64,000 nt of DNA from a bacterium. Its GTDB lineage: Bacteria; Actinomycetota; Acidimicrobiia; Spongiisociales; ZC4RG35. This document shows, in pieces, positions 49,633-59,176 of the stretch. The position numbers were made by a program, and so were the translations under genes. The stretch lies in contig JAHEJW010000001.1 of the NCBI GenBank assembly GCA_024638655.1, forward strand, positions 82,043 through 146,042, in the 5' to 3' direction. The notes below the pieces were generated by a model, which was not told the DNA's origin, searched no databases, and was given only the letters and a program-made list of their open reading frames with translations. Position 1 is the stretch's first letter, and every line of letters begins with the position of its first letter.

Positions 49633-51032
49633 TCAAGAAACGCCTTCTAACCACATCGGTCGCAATGGCCGTAGTCATCACATCCTGCGTCGGCGGCACA
49701 GGTGGAACCTCCACGACCGACGGGTCGGGACCCACGGCCCCCCCAACAACGGAGAATCTGGGCTCGGATGGACCATCCCGCGACCAGAGCGCAGATTTCG
49801 AGATCGTCGCATGTGACGACGCGCCCGACGACGTTGTGATCGTATGCGAGGCCTACGACCTCATTCGGGACAACTACGTCGACGACATCCCGGACGAAAC
49901 GCTGATCCAGGCAGCAGTCGAGGGTCTGAGAGCACTCGATGCAGACGACTTCGGAGAGAGATTCAAATGTCCCCTTCCCAACGAGGGTTTCCTCGCGGTC
50001 TGCGAGGCGGCAGTCGGCCGGGATCTCGGCCAGTTCTCGCTGGCCGAGATGATCGTCAGCTCTTTCGCTCTTTTCGGCCTCGACCCGAACTCGTTCTATC
50101 TCGATGAAGAGGCCCTGGAGCTCCTCCAGGAGGAGCAACAGGGCGAGATCGAGGGCATCGGCGCGCTGGTTTCCCCGGAGGATGAGACGATCGAAGGCGA
50201 GAACAAGCAGTGCTCCATCGTCTCGGAAACATGCAATGTCTTGATCGCATCGACGATCGAGGGAACTCCGGCAGAGGCGGCCGGCTTGCAGAGCGGAGAC
50301 ATCATCATCGGCGTCGACGGCGACGAGGTGATCGGATGGTCCATCGAAGAGCTCACCGCACGTGTGCGGGGCCCTTCGGGGACCGACGTGGCCTTGACCA
50401 TCAGGAGAGACGACGAGGTCTTCGAGGTGACTATCACCCGGGCGGCGGTGGTCATACCGGTGCTCGAGACGGCGCAGTTCGGCGACGATGGCTACATCCG
50501 ATTGCGGGTCTTCAACGGTACGGCCGACGAGCAGTTCCAGACTGCGGTCATAGAGATGGTCGCCGACGGAATCGACGACTTGGTCGTCGATCTCCGCAAC
50601 AATCCGGGAGGTCTGCTGGACACTGCGATCGAAATCACCTCGGTCTTCCTTCCCTCGGGCGACGTTGTGGTGACCGAGGGTCCGAACGACGACAACACCT
50701 ATTCGGTGACAGGTGCCTCACTCGTCCCCGAGAGTGTGAACGTGATCTTCGTGGTCAACGGGGGCAGCGCATCGGCTTCAGAGGTGGTCTCCGCCGTGTT
50801 GCAGGAACGGGATCGGGCGCTCGTCGTCGGCGAGAACACCTTCGGGAAGAACACTGTTCAGCAGCGTTTCGCACTCTCCAACGGCGGGGCCCTGAAGCTG
50901 ACGATCGCCCGCTGGCTCACACCGGGCGGCCTTGACTTCGGCGGTGTCGGCGTGACCCCGGACGTGGAGCTCGCTTTCGAATCGAACGTGACTACCGAAG
51001 AGCTTGTCGCTGCCGTGGTCAGTCTCGGCTGA
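49629..51032 (+). CDS. S41-family (CtpA-like) peptidase lipoprotein, copy 2
   Basis: The 467-aa paralogue of the preceding gene has a lipobox (AMAVVITSC), a Ser/Thr/Pro linker, a PDZ domain (GTPAEAAGLQSGDIIIGVDGDEV) and S41 core with VDLRNNPGGLLD, the catalytic Ser in GGSASASEVV and Lys in TFGKNTVQ. Cys pairs match those in copy 1. The ATGA overlap makes a two-gene operon. Tandem copies may have divided substrates between them. Confidence 0.92.
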   Translation: MIKKRLLTTSVAMAVVITSCVGGTGGTSTTDGSGPTAPPTTENLGSDGPSRDQSADFEIVACDDAPDDVVIVCEAYDLIRDNYVDDIPDETLIQAAVEGLRALDADDFGERFKCPLPNEGFLAVCEAAVGRDLGQFSLAEMIVSSFALFGLDPNSFYLDEEALELLQEEQQGEIEGIGALVSPEDETIEGENKQCSIVSETCNVLIASTIEGTPAEAAGLQSGDIIIGVDGDEVIGWSIEELTARVRGPSGTDVALTIRRDDEVFEVTITRAAVVIPVLETAQFGDDGYIRLRVFNGTADEQFQTAVIEMVADGIDDLVVDLRNNPGGLLDTAIEITSVFLPSGDVVVTEGPNDDNTYSVTGASLVPESVNVIFVVNGGSASASEVVSAVLQERDRALVVGENTFGKNTVQQRFALSNGGALKLTIARWLTPGGLDFGGVGVTPDVELAFESNVTTEELVAAVVSLG

Positions 51033-51039
51033 TCACCCT

Positions 51040-51045
51040 TACAAT
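51040..51045 (+). promoter_or_regulatory. Possible -10 box of hom
   Basis: TACAAT lies 26 bases before the GTG start of hom, just after the stop of the S41 gene, with a GGAGG ribosome site between. No convincing -35 box is seen. Confidence 0.45.
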
Positions 51046-51071
51046 CTCTCGCCTTCTGTGCGGAGGCAGTT

Positions 51072-52349
51072 GTGAGAGTCGGCATAGGCATTCTGGGAGG
51101 CGGAACGGTTGGTGGCGCGCTCGCCCATCGGTTGCTGACCGAAGGCGAGGCGGTGACGTCCAAGACTGGCCTCGAGCTCGAGGTGAGGAAGATCGCAGTC
51201 CGGGACCTTGCCAAGGGAAGGCCTTATCCGTTTCCACCGGACCTCCTCACCGACTCACCGGCCGACGTAGTGAACGACCCTGCAGTTCAGCTGGTCGTCG
51301 AGCTGATGGGAGGTCTCGAGCCCGCAGCAGATTTGGTGATGCAGGCAATCGAGGCGGGGAAACCAGTGGTTACCGCGAACAAGGAGCTGGTGGCGATCCG
51401 CGGGGACGAGTTGATCAAGAAGGCAGAAGAGCGAGGTGTCTCCTTGCTCTTCGAAGCAGCCGTAGGTGGTGCGATTCCCATCATCCGACCCTTGTCCGCG
51501 TCTCTGGCGGGCGAACGCATCAGCGAAGTCATCGGGATCGTCAACGGGACGACGAATTTCATACTCACTCAGATGTGCGAGTCAGGTGCCCGCTACGAGG
51601 AGGCTTTGGCCGAAGCACAATCCTTGGGCTATGCGGAGGCAGACCCGAGCGCGGACGTCTCAGGATCAGATGCGGCATCCAAGGCCGCCATCCTGGCTTC
51701 TCTGGCCTTCGGGACGTGGATTGCCAGCGACCGTGTTCACCGTGAAGGAATCGACCAGCTCCAACCCGAAGACATAGCGTTTGCGGCGGATCTCGGTTAT
51801 CTGCCGAAACTTCTGGCTATCGCGAGTGAATCGGAGGCGGGAATCGGCGTGCGCGTCCACACGACTCTGATTCCCACCGACCACCCTCTGGCCTCGGTCC
51901 GCGGATCCCAAAACGCTGTCTATGTGAAGGGACCGGCAGTCGACGAGCTCCTCTTCGCCGGGCCCGGTGCCGGAGGCGACCCAACAGCGACTGCGGTGCT
52001 GGGAGACATCATCGAAGCGGCCCGGGAGCTTCTCGCCGGTGCACAGGTCCCGCCGCGAGTGCGCTTTGGCTCCGGCCGAATCAGGGACTTCTCCGACATC
52101 GACACGAGCTGGTATCTGAGACTGGAGGTGGTCGATGAGCCCGGCGTCCTCGCCCAGATTGCGACGACAATCGGAGCGAACAGGGTCAGCATCGAGTCGA
52201 TGGTCCAAATTGGACGGGGCGAGACCGCAACCCTGCTGTTCATCACCCACCCGTCACCCGAGTCGGATCACCAGGCGGCGATCGTCGCTCTGAGACAGCT
52301 CGAGGTCGTGCGACAAGTCGCAGCCGCGATGAGGGTGCTCACGGTTTGA
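51072..52349 (+). CDS. hom: Homoserine dehydrogenase
   Basis: The 425-aa protein has the NAD(P)-binding GILGGGTVGGALA, VTANKELVA, the catalytic-region FEAAVGGAIPIIRPL with GIVNGTTNFIL, and SGSDAASKAAILA. A C-terminal ACT domain (YLRLEVVDEPGVLAQIATTIGANRVSIESM) is the usual site of feedback control by threonine. It reduces aspartate semialdehyde to homoserine for threonine and methionine synthesis. GGAGG sits five bases before the GTG start. The thrC and thrB genes that often follow are not present. Confidence 0.96.
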   Translation: MRVGIGILGGGTVGGALAHRLLTEGEAVTSKTGLELEVRKIAVRDLAKGRPYPFPPDLLTDSPADVVNDPAVQLVVELMGGLEPAADLVMQAIEAGKPVVTANKELVAIRGDELIKKAEERGVSLLFEAAVGGAIPIIRPLSASLAGERISEVIGIVNGTTNFILTQMCESGARYEEALAEAQSLGYAEADPSADVSGSDAASKAAILASLAFGTWIASDRVHREGIDQLQPEDIAFAADLGYLPKLLAIASESEAGIGVRVHTTLIPTDHPLASVRGSQNAVYVKGPAVDELLFAGPGAGGDPTATAVLGDIIEAARELLAGAQVPPRVRFGSGRIRDFSDIDTSWYLRLEVVDEPGVLAQIATTIGANRVSIESMVQIGRGETATLLFITHPSPESDHQAAIVALRQLEVVRQVAAAMRVLTV

Positions 52350-53130
52350 CTGGCCGGCCCTCTGGCTGACATGAAGGACACCAATAGGTGACGCGATCAC
52401 CGAGCCTGGCCATCTTGATCTCGCTGGAACACCTTCGACACGGTCTGCCGGCACGGTCGTAGACCCACATCTCCCGGCCTCTGGCGCGCTCACCCGTGGT
52501 GCTACGCGGGCCGGATCTGACGTTGACAGCGAGGAGCCGACTCGCCCGCTCGGCCATCTCGAGCAGTTCGGGATCAGACACCTCGCTGACACGCGTCCCG
52601 GGGTGGATACCCGCGAGGAAGAGCAGCTCCGACTTGTACACGTTGCCGATACCTGCAACGACTCGCTGGTCGAGCAAGACCTCGGCGATCGATGCGGGGT
52701 TCCGTGTCCGGGCGCGCTCGACGAACAGGCCGGGTTCGAATCCATCCGCCAGAACATCGGGACCGAGACGCTCAAGCCGTCGTTCGATCGCAGGTGTTCG
52801 ATCGACCTCGACATCCGGGGCGGCAAAGCAACAAATGTGGTGGGCGGCGGTGCTGAGCACAACCCTGGCGCTGCCCGGTACGGGGCGCTCGGCGGGAATT
52901 ACGGTCCAGCGACCGGGCATGCCCAAGTGCACCCGGAGCGAGAAACCCTTGTCGAAGTCCACCACGAGGTGCTTGCCGAAAGTTCGCACGTCTTTGACTC
53001 GCCGACCCGCCAAACGATCCGCATTCGACCGAATCTGAGGCGCGGTTCCATAGACCGAGACAACGTCGTTCCCCATCAGGATCGGCCGGATGCGCGCCGC
53101 AGCTTTGGCGATGCTGTCACCCTCGGGCAT
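52339..53130 (-). CDS. Fpg/Nei-family DNA glycosylase
   Basis: The 263-aa protein opens MPEGDSIAKAA, with the Pro-2 nucleophile and Glu-3 of the family. It has the H2TH segment GIGNVYKSELLFLAGIHP and a C-terminal zinc finger with C-RRC and YWCPSC. MPEGD, rather than MPELPE, points to the Nei (endonuclease VIII) branch, which excises oxidised pyrimidines. Its stop overlaps the convergent hom gene by 11 bases. Confidence 0.93.
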   Translation of the reverse strand: MPEGDSIAKAAARIRPILMGNDVVSVYGTAPQIRSNADRLAGRRVKDVRTFGKHLVVDFDKGFSLRVHLGMPGRWTVIPAERPVPGSARVVLSTAAHHICCFAAPDVEVDRTPAIERRLERLGPDVLADGFEPGLFVERARTRNPASIAEVLLDQRVVAGIGNVYKSELLFLAGIHPGTRVSEVSDPELLEMAERASRLLAVNVRSGPRSTTGERARGREMWVYDRAGRPCRRCSSEIKMARLGDRVTYWCPSCQPEGRPVKP

Positions 53131-53169
53131 GTCGCCGGTCTCCCACCAAGAGCAGGATGAGCTTCTGGC

Positions 53170-53601
53170 TCAAAGCAACATGGTGGTCAGAGCCAGGATC
53201 CAGAGGAGGCCTTCCAACCGGAGTGCCCCGATCAGCGCTCCTACCCTCGACACCGCTCGAGGAAGATCGTTGTCGGCCAAGCCGGCCCTCACGTCGCGCC
53301 ACGCCGGGCTTCCCACCAGACCACCCACCACGAACATCGCCAATACTGCCGCCAGACCGAGCCAAATGCGTAGTGGAGTTTCAGCCAAGCCGGTGGTCAG
53401 CATGACCAGCCAGACGCCGGTAGCCAAAGTCCCCAAGCCCGAGATGATGCCAAGACGCTCGGCTCTGGCCATTCTCTGGGTGAGACCCAAGTTCTCATGT
53501 CGATTGTGGATCGACTGACGGAGATCCCGCGGGATCAGGATCTTGTGGCCAAACCAAGTCGCGGCAAACGTGACGTGAAGGATCTTGATGATCAGGATCA
53601 C
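53170..53601 (-). CDS. Hypothetical four-helix membrane protein
   Basis: The 143-aa protein has four hydrophobic helices, starting IIKILHVTFAATWFGHKI. A His in the first helix and another in HNRHENLG recall small heme or copper-related membrane proteins (CopD/DUF2269-like), but I cannot confirm that. It is 39 bp from the glycosylase gene on the same strand. Confidence 0.7.
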   Translation of the reverse strand: MILIIKILHVTFAATWFGHKILIPRDLRQSIHNRHENLGLTQRMARAERLGIISGLGTLATGVWLVMLTTGLAETPLRIWLGLAAVLAMFVVGGLVGSPAWRDVRAGLADNDLPRAVSRVGALIGALRLEGLLWILALTTMLL

Positions 53602-53672
53602 ACGAGTAGCGAAGCTACGCGACGCAGAGAGTTGCCGTCGTCTAGCGCCAGGCGAGTCTCTACAGACCGACG

Positions 53673-54314
53673 CTAACTCAAGCCGGGATAACCGATCCCG
53701 GTATTGGCATGACAGTCATATCCGTGAGGGTTCTTCCCCAGATACTGCTGGTGGTAGTCCTCGGCGTAGTAGTACCTGTCCAGGGGTTTGATCTCGGTCG
53801 TTATCTCTCCGAAGCCGCGCTCGGTGATCACGGACTGATAGAGATCTCGGGATCTCTTGGCTTGGTCCAGTTGCTCATCGGTAGTCGTGTAGATCGCCGA
53901 CCTGTATTGAGTCCCGACATCGTTGCCTTGCTGATACCCCTGAGTTGGATCGTGGGTCTCCCAGAAGACCCGGAGGAGCTCGTCATAGGAGACCTGGTCC
54001 GGGTGGTAAACGACCATGACAGCTTCGGTATGGCCGGTTCGGCCGGTGCAAACCTCTTCATACGAGGGGTTGGGCGTGATCCCTCCTGCATAACCCACCG
54101 ACGTGGTGTACACCCCGTCGAGCTGCCAGAAACGCCTCTCTGCGCCCCAGAAGCAGCCCATCCCGAATACGGCCGTCTCGGCCCCTTCGGGGAACGGGCC
54201 CACCATTGGATTCCCGTTGATGAAGTGCTCGTCTGGCACCTCGACTCCCTCGCTTCGACCGGGCAGAGCCTGATCCGGCGACGGCATGTCCATTGCTTTA
54301 CGTCCAAACATCAC
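53673..54314 (-). CDS. msrA: Peptide methionine-S-sulfoxide reductase
   Basis: The 213-aa protein has the MsrA active site [12 protein letters not shown] with Cys54, then [45 protein letters not shown] and [18 protein letters not shown]. It repairs the S form of methionine sulfoxide in proteins using a C-terminal resolving Cys (GYDCHANTG) and thioredoxin. No msrB is seen nearby. GGTCGTG precedes the start. Confidence 0.95.
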   Translation of the reverse strand: MMFGRKAMDMPSPDQALPGRSEGVEVPDEHFINGNPMVGPFPEGAETAVFGMGCFWGAERRFWQLDGVYTTSVGYAGGITPNPSYEEVCTGRTGHTEAVMVVYHPDQVSYDELLRVFWETHDPTQGYQQGNDVGTQYRSAIYTTTDEQLDQAKRSRDLYQSVITERGFGEITTEIKPLDRYYYAEDYHQQYLGKNPHGYDCHANTGIGYPGLS

Positions 54315-54339
54315 GACCTCCGTGGGCTAATCAAACCAT

Positions 54340-54723
54340 TCAACCTGTTAAGACAGCCTCAAGTTCCATCTCGACTTTCCAGCGCTCATCGAGTAAACCG
54401 GCCACGACCACCATCGTCGAAGCCGGTCGAATCGAAGCAAAGACCTCCCCATGCGCCTCCCCGACCTTGTCGGCGTAGGAGGCGTCGGTGATGAACGTTC
54501 GGGTGCGGACGACGTCATCGGGAGCTCCTCCGACCGCCGCCAGGGCTCCGAGCATTATCTCGATACAGCGCCGGGTCTGAGCTCCGGGATCGGGATCGAC
54601 ATTGCCATCAGGCCAGATCGGAGCGGTACCGGCGACGAGGACGCGTTCCCCGACCCGGACCGCCCGACTGAAGCCATACCGGGGCTCGAAGGGCGAGCCG
54701 GAGCTGATGTTCTCACGCTTCAT
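54340..54723 (-). CDS. RidA/YjgF-family protein
   Basis: The 127-aa protein has the RidA fold: SGSPFEPRYGFSRAVRVGERVLVAGTAP at the N-terminus, RCIEIMLGALAAVGGAPDDVVRTRTFITD with the conserved Arg, and RPASTMVVVAGLLDERWKVEMELEAVL. Most members hydrolyse reactive imines or enamines formed by PLP enzymes. It lies 25 bp upstream of msrA on the same strand. Divergence in the final strand leaves the exact substrate open. Confidence 0.9.
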   Translation of the reverse strand: MKRENISSGSPFEPRYGFSRAVRVGERVLVAGTAPIWPDGNVDPDPGAQTRRCIEIMLGALAAVGGAPDDVVRTRTFITDASYADKVGEAHGEVFASIRPASTMVVVAGLLDERWKVEMELEAVLTG

Positions 54724-54809
54724 GGGTCCAGCCTATGCGGTGAGCACCTCAAGCCAGCCAGTTCCCACTTCTCGCACTCCGACCGATTCGTTACGCTTTT
54801 CCACAGCCC

Positions 54810-55973
54810 ATGCGGTTTCTCCGAAGTCTCCCGGTGTTGATTGCCTTTGCCCTCGTGGCTTCTCTCATCTCTACGGCCGGCCCACTGGCGTTGGCCCAGT
54901 CCGTCGAGGAGGCCCAGGACGACGTCGCTGCCGCCAAGGAGAGGGCCGAAGTGGCATCCGGGCTTGTCGACGAGGCGGTCGCCGAACGCGAGGAGCTCGA
55001 GATTGAGCTGGCCGAGACGATTTCCCAGGTGAACGATCTCGCCGCGAACCTATCCATCGTCGGCTCTGATCTGGACAGGACCGCGGCGCAGCTCGGCTTT
55101 GCCGACGTCGAGTTGGCAGGGATCAAATCAGCCATCGAGATTCAGGCCGTCGATGCCTACATGACAGTCCTGGCATCGCCATCGGTCTCGGTGGTGAATT
55201 CGCCCACCGTCGAGCAGGCGATAGTCGCGTCATCGGTGGTCGAAGACGTGGTCGCAAGCGGGCGAGCGACCGTCGACGACCTGGTGGTGAAGCGGAGAAC
55301 GTTGGAGGAGCTCCAAGACAAGTATCTCGCCGAGCAGGACGCATATCAGCAGGTGCAGGATGAGCTGGACGAGCAAGTTGCACGGCTCGCCGATCTGTAT
55401 GAGAGGGCCGACGCGCTCGTCGCCGATGCCGTGAGGCAAGCCCAAGGCGCCGATGCCGAGTACCGAGCCGCGCTGAGCGCTGTCGACATGGCACGCGCGC
55501 GCGAATCGGAGCGGCAGAGACAAGAGGAGCGCAGCTCCACCACCACGACCACATCCCCGGGGTCAACGACCTCCACGACCTCCGGCAAGGCGACCACCAC
55601 GACAACCTCTGCCACGGCGACGTCTACTTCCGGCGCGGGTGGCGGCCCTTGGAACCATCCGCCCTCCGTCGAGCAATGGAGAGGACTTGTGCAGACGTTC
55701 TTCCCGTCGAACCGGGTAGAAGAAGCACTGCGCATCATCGACTGTGAGAGCAACGGCGACCCCGACGCCTACAACCCATACTCAGGGGCCTCGGGATTGT
55801 TTCAGTTCCTACCGTCGACCTGGGCGAGCACCGCTCCCAAGGCGGGTTACCCCAGCTCCAGCCCTTTCGAGCCGGAGGCCAACATCGCGTCTGCGGCTTG
55901 GCTGGCGAACCGCTACCAGGAGCTGGGCCTCTATTACTGGCAGGCGTGGAGCTGTCGAAGGATGCTTGGCTGA
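54810..55973 (+). CDS. Secreted transglycosylase-like protein with coiled coil and Thr-rich linker
   Basis: The 387-aa protein has a signal peptide (LPVLIAFALVASLISTAGPLALA), a long coiled coil at about 30-230, a Thr/Ser linker, and a C-terminal SLT-like domain. The domain starts WNHPPSVEQW and has IIDCESNGDPDAYNPYSGASGLFQFLPSTW, with the catalytic Glu in CESNG. It likely cleaves peptidoglycan glycan strands. The coiled coil resembles the truncated protein at the left edge. Such domains can control or present cell-wall enzymes during growth. Confidence 0.88.
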   Translation: MRFLRSLPVLIAFALVASLISTAGPLALAQSVEEAQDDVAAAKERAEVASGLVDEAVAEREELEIELAETISQVNDLAANLSIVGSDLDRTAAQLGFADVELAGIKSAIEIQAVDAYMTVLASPSVSVVNSPTVEQAIVASSVVEDVVASGRATVDDLVVKRRTLEELQDKYLAEQDAYQQVQDELDEQVARLADLYERADALVADAVRQAQGADAEYRAALSAVDMARARESERQRQEERSSTTTTTSPGSTTSTTSGKATTTTTSATATSTSGAGGGPWNHPPSVEQWRGLVQTFFPSNRVEEALRIIDCESNGDPDAYNPYSGASGLFQFLPSTWASTAPKAGYPSSSPFEPEANIASAAWLANRYQELGLYYWQAWSCRRMLG

Positions 55974-55999
55974 CGGGTCCCTAGAATCTCGCTCCGCTG

Positions 56000-57322
56000 A
56001 TGACCGAACCAACACTGCATCCGAACCGACAGATCGCCCTGATGGCCGTCGCCATTGCCGTCACATTGCCGGGGGTCATCCTCGAACTCACCGGTTCTCA
56101 TGTCGACGCAGTGCTCTCGGCTCTCCTTTTTGGTGCAGCGATCATCGGGGCCGCATTCATCCTCTCTTGGGCCGCAGAAGTGGTCCAGCTCGATGTCGGG
56201 TCAGGGTTCGCGCTGGCTCTTCTGGCCTTGATCGCTGTCCTGCCCGAGTACGCGGTGGACTTCGTCTTGGCCGCGGACGCCGGTCGGGAGTTCGCAGAGA
56301 CGGGCTCGGCATCGGAATCAGGGCCGCTGGCGCTGGCCAACATGACTGGAGCGAATCAGTTGCTCATCGGGTTCGGTTGGCCCCTGGTCATCCTCCTCGG
56401 GACTTGGCGAGTCAAGAAAGCCGCAGCATCTAGAGAGGAGGCCGAAGGCGCCACGGGTGACGCGATATACCTGAAACGGGGCCAAACCGTCGATATCGCC
56501 TTCCTCACGGTGGCCTCCGTTTATGGCCTGACCCTCTTCCTGAAGGACACTCTCACCCTGTGGGACGCCCTCATCCTGGTGGCGATCTACGTCCTCTACA
56601 TGATGCGCCTGGCGGGCGCGCCCCCCGAGAACCCTCATCTAGTCGGCCCAAGCGCATTTGTCGCGATGCTCCCCCGGACGAAGAGGAGGATCGTCAACTA
56701 CGCCGGGTTCGTACTTGCGGCCGGGGTGATCCTCGTGGTCGCTGAGCCGTTCGTCGAGTCGCTGAAGGGTCTCGGGGAGGCGGTGGGGATCAGCGAGTTC
56801 TTGCTGATCAAATGGCTAGCACCACTGGCCTCGGAAGCCCCGGAGCTGCTGATTGCGACATTGTTCGCTTGGCGGTTGGCGGCGCGTACCGGCATAGGCG
56901 CCCTCATCTCCTCAAAGGTGAACCAGTGGACGCTTCTCGTCGGCACGCTCCCGATCGTCTTCGCGATCTTCGCCAACGAATTCCGAGGATTGCCCCTCGA
57001 CTCCACGCAGCGAGTGGAACTCTGGGTTACCGCCGCGCAGTCGGTATTCGCCGTCGCCATAATCGCCAGCCGTTCGATCAGCCGCAAAGAAGCGTGGGTG
57101 ATGCTTGTCCTGTTCATGGCCCAGCTCGGCGAGTCGTACCTCGCCGAAATCGGGCTGTTCTCCGAGTCCGCCTCGATTCAGGCGAGGATCGTTGTTGGAA
57201 TCGTGTTCCTGATCGCCGCCGCGTGGGTCCTGAGGACCGACCTTGGCGCTTTCCGCAAGGCTCTCAAGGAAGGGTTCCGGACACCCTGGTCCGAGCTCGA
57301 GCAGGAATCCGACAGAGTCTGA
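56000..57322 (+). CDS. Sodium/calcium-exchanger-superfamily membrane protein
   Basis: The 440-aa protein has about 11-12 membrane helices and two inverted alpha-repeats: LIAVLPEYAVDFVLA with NMTGANQLLIGFGWP, and LAPLASEAPELLIATLFAW with GALISSKVNQWTLLVGTLP. These E-P and N-rich repeats form the ion path in Na+/Ca2+ and H+/cation exchangers. Direction and ion are unknown. A TAGAAT box occurs 12 bases before the ATG. The C-terminal helix tail is charged and cytoplasmic. Confidence 0.9.
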   Translation: MTEPTLHPNRQIALMAVAIAVTLPGVILELTGSHVDAVLSALLFGAAIIGAAFILSWAAEVVQLDVGSGFALALLALIAVLPEYAVDFVLAADAGREFAETGSASESGPLALANMTGANQLLIGFGWPLVILLGTWRVKKAAASREEAEGATGDAIYLKRGQTVDIAFLTVASVYGLTLFLKDTLTLWDALILVAIYVLYMMRLAGAPPENPHLVGPSAFVAMLPRTKRRIVNYAGFVLAAGVILVVAEPFVESLKGLGEAVGISEFLLIKWLAPLASEAPELLIATLFAWRLAARTGIGALISSKVNQWTLLVGTLPIVFAIFANEFRGLPLDSTQRVELWVTAAQSVFAVAIIASRSISRKEAWVMLVLFMAQLGESYLAEIGLFSESASIQARIVVGIVFLIAAAWVLRTDLGAFRKALKEGFRTPWSELEQESDRV

Positions 57323-57389
57323 GCATGCCCCTTCGAATCGCCGGCTCGGTCGCGTAGGTTGGCGACCAGATCGACGAAAGGAACGATCT

Positions 57390-58085
57390 TTGGGCAAGCG
57401 CTACTTCTCACCAGAGGTCTTCGCCTTTCTGCGGGAGCTCGAGGCCAACAACGAGAAGACGTGGTGGGATGCCAACAAAGACCGCTATGTCGAGGTGATT
57501 CGAGAGTCGGCGCTCGACTTCATCAGTGACTTCGGAGCTCAGATCGAGAAGATCTCGCCACACTTCACCGCTGACAGCCGCACGGTTGGAGGATCGCTGA
57601 TGAGGCCGTACCGGGACATCCGGTTCTCCAAGGACAAGACCCCGTACAAGACGAACGTAGGCATCCAGTTCCGCCATGAACAGGGCAAAGACGTCCATGC
57701 CCCGGGCTTCTACATCCACCTCGAGCCCAAAGCATCGTTCGCCGGGGTTGGCCTATGGCATCCGGAGACAAAACTCGCCCGGCAGATTCGTCAGGCAATC
57801 CATGACGATCCGGGTGGCTGGAAGAAAGCATCGCGCAGCAAGGCCTTCACCGATGTCTGGTCGATCACACAACACGAAGACGAGTATCTGAAAAGAGTTC
57901 CGCGGGAGTTCGTCTCCGACCATCCGATGGCCGACGATCTGCGGCTGAAGAGTTTCATTGCCAGTACACGTCTGACACAGGGGAACATCACGTCATCGTC
58001 GTTCGCCGAGGACTTGGCTGAGAAGTTCCGAAAGGCCGGGCCGTTCACCGGGTTTCTTTGCGCCTCCACCGGCCTGGCCTTCTAG
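57390..58085 (+). CDS. DUF2461-family protein
   Basis: I start this at the TTG at 57390, seven bases after AAAGGA, giving MGKRYFSPEVFAFLRELEANNEKTWWDANK and 231 aa; the track start at 57243 overlaps the exchanger gene. Other family marks are RDIRFSKDKTPYKTNVGIQF, GFYIHLEP and VPREFVSDHPMADDLRLKSF. The family is widespread in actinobacteria and its function is unknown. Confidence 0.88.
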   Translation: MGKRYFSPEVFAFLRELEANNEKTWWDANKDRYVEVIRESALDFISDFGAQIEKISPHFTADSRTVGGSLMRPYRDIRFSKDKTPYKTNVGIQFRHEQGKDVHAPGFYIHLEPKASFAGVGLWHPETKLARQIRQAIHDDPGGWKKASRSKAFTDVWSITQHEDEYLKRVPREFVSDHPMADDLRLKSFIASTRLTQGNITSSSFAEDLAEKFRKAGPFTGFLCASTGLAF

Positions 58086-58119
58086 TCTCTCCGGCAGAGA
58101 GAAGGGTTGCGAGCACAAG

Positions 58120-58563
58120 GTGGCCATCTACGACGGGCACATATCACTCGGCGAAGACCGGGTGCATGTGATCCTCGGGGTCGAAGAGGAGAAGGTGACC
58201 CTCTCTTCCAACGGCCGTGAGATCGGCATATGGGGTATGGACGAGATCTCGATCCGCTATATCGGGAACGGCCGCTACTCCGTGACTGCGGAGGACGAGA
58301 CACTGGAGTTCGTGCCGAACGACCAGGACCTGTTTGCCATCAAATTCGGTGAGATCGACGATGCACCTGTTGCACCGCACTCCGCCCGAGTCAACGGCAG
58401 GCACTCACCGGAGACGGCAGGAAACGACCAACTGGACATACCTGATCGGTTCGATGAGGAGGCTCCGCCGCCAAGACCACTGACCCGAGTCGCCTTCTAC
58501 GGTCTTGCCGCGGTGACGAGCCTGCTTGGGATCTGGGCGGTTGTCTCTCTCGTTCTCGGCTGA
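58120..58563 (+). CDS. Hypothetical protein with C-terminal membrane helix
   Basis: The 147-aa product starts at a GTG with AAGGG upstream. The first 80 residues are beta-rich (VHVILGVEEEKVTLSSNG, RYSVTAEDETLEFV), resembling a PH-like fold, followed by a disordered stretch and one C-terminal membrane helix (AFYGLAAVTSLLGIWAVVSLVLG), so it is probably tail-anchored. I do not recognise the family. Confidence 0.65.
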   Translation: MAIYDGHISLGEDRVHVILGVEEEKVTLSSNGREIGIWGMDEISIRYIGNGRYSVTAEDETLEFVPNDQDLFAIKFGEIDDAPVAPHSARVNGRHSPETAGNDQLDIPDRFDEEAPPPRPLTRVAFYGLAAVTSLLGIWAVVSLVLG

Positions 58564-58569
58564 GAGACC

Positions 58570-59136
58570 TCAGTTCGGCAACTCCATCCAGCCGCTCACC
58601 TCCTCGAGCAGATACTCGGAGACTTCTCTAGAGGTGTCGAGGACGTCGCAAAGCTGTTCGCGTCGCATCAAGACATCGACCAGGCTCACCGAGCTCTTCC
58701 CCTGAATCATCAGCCTCCTCTCGGCGGCGTCGGTAACCGACGCGTATGAGTCGATGGCCGACACCTCGATCGGCAGCACAGTCCCACCCATCCCGGCCAT
58801 GTCGGTGGCGAGGACGAGCAGGTCGGGAGGGTTGTGCAGGGGTGGCACCGCCCAATTGAAGTAGAGGTCGAGGTGGTACTCGTCTTCGGGTTCCTCGAAG
58901 CTGTCTTCCATCTTCTCGAGACGCTCACGAAGTGAGAGCAGTACCCAGGGATCGACATCGAGGGCCAGGTGGAGGTCGATGGGCCCGCCACAGCCAGCCT
59001 CGGGATGGGCATCGATCTCCCACGATTGGCGCAGCGAATAGGTCTCCACGAAGTGTCTCTCGTCGTGCACGTGGAAGCCGTGGTCGGCGGCGTGCTCTTT
59101 GAGATCGGTGATGAAACCTGCGATGTCTACTGACAT
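58570..59136 (-). CDS. Hypothetical soluble protein, 188 aa
   Basis: The protein is acidic and soluble with a His-rich N-terminal part (HAADHGFHVHDERHFVE). DLHLALDVDPWVLLSLRERLEKMEDSF is a plausible strand-helix unit, and FNWAVPPLHNPPDLLVLATDMAGMGG follows. It may be a small hydrolase-like or regulator protein, but no known motif is secure. It converges on the preceding gene with six bases between stops. Confidence 0.7.
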   Translation of the reverse strand: MSVDIAGFITDLKEHAADHGFHVHDERHFVETYSLRQSWEIDAHPEAGCGGPIDLHLALDVDPWVLLSLRERLEKMEDSFEEPEDEYHLDLYFNWAVPPLHNPPDLLVLATDMAGMGGTVLPIEVSAIDSYASVTDAAERRLMIQGKSSVSLVDVLMRREQLCDVLDTSREVSEYLLEEVSGWMELPN

Positions 59137-59176
59137 GACCGCAGGTTATTGGATGGGGCGTCGGAATGACACGCGG

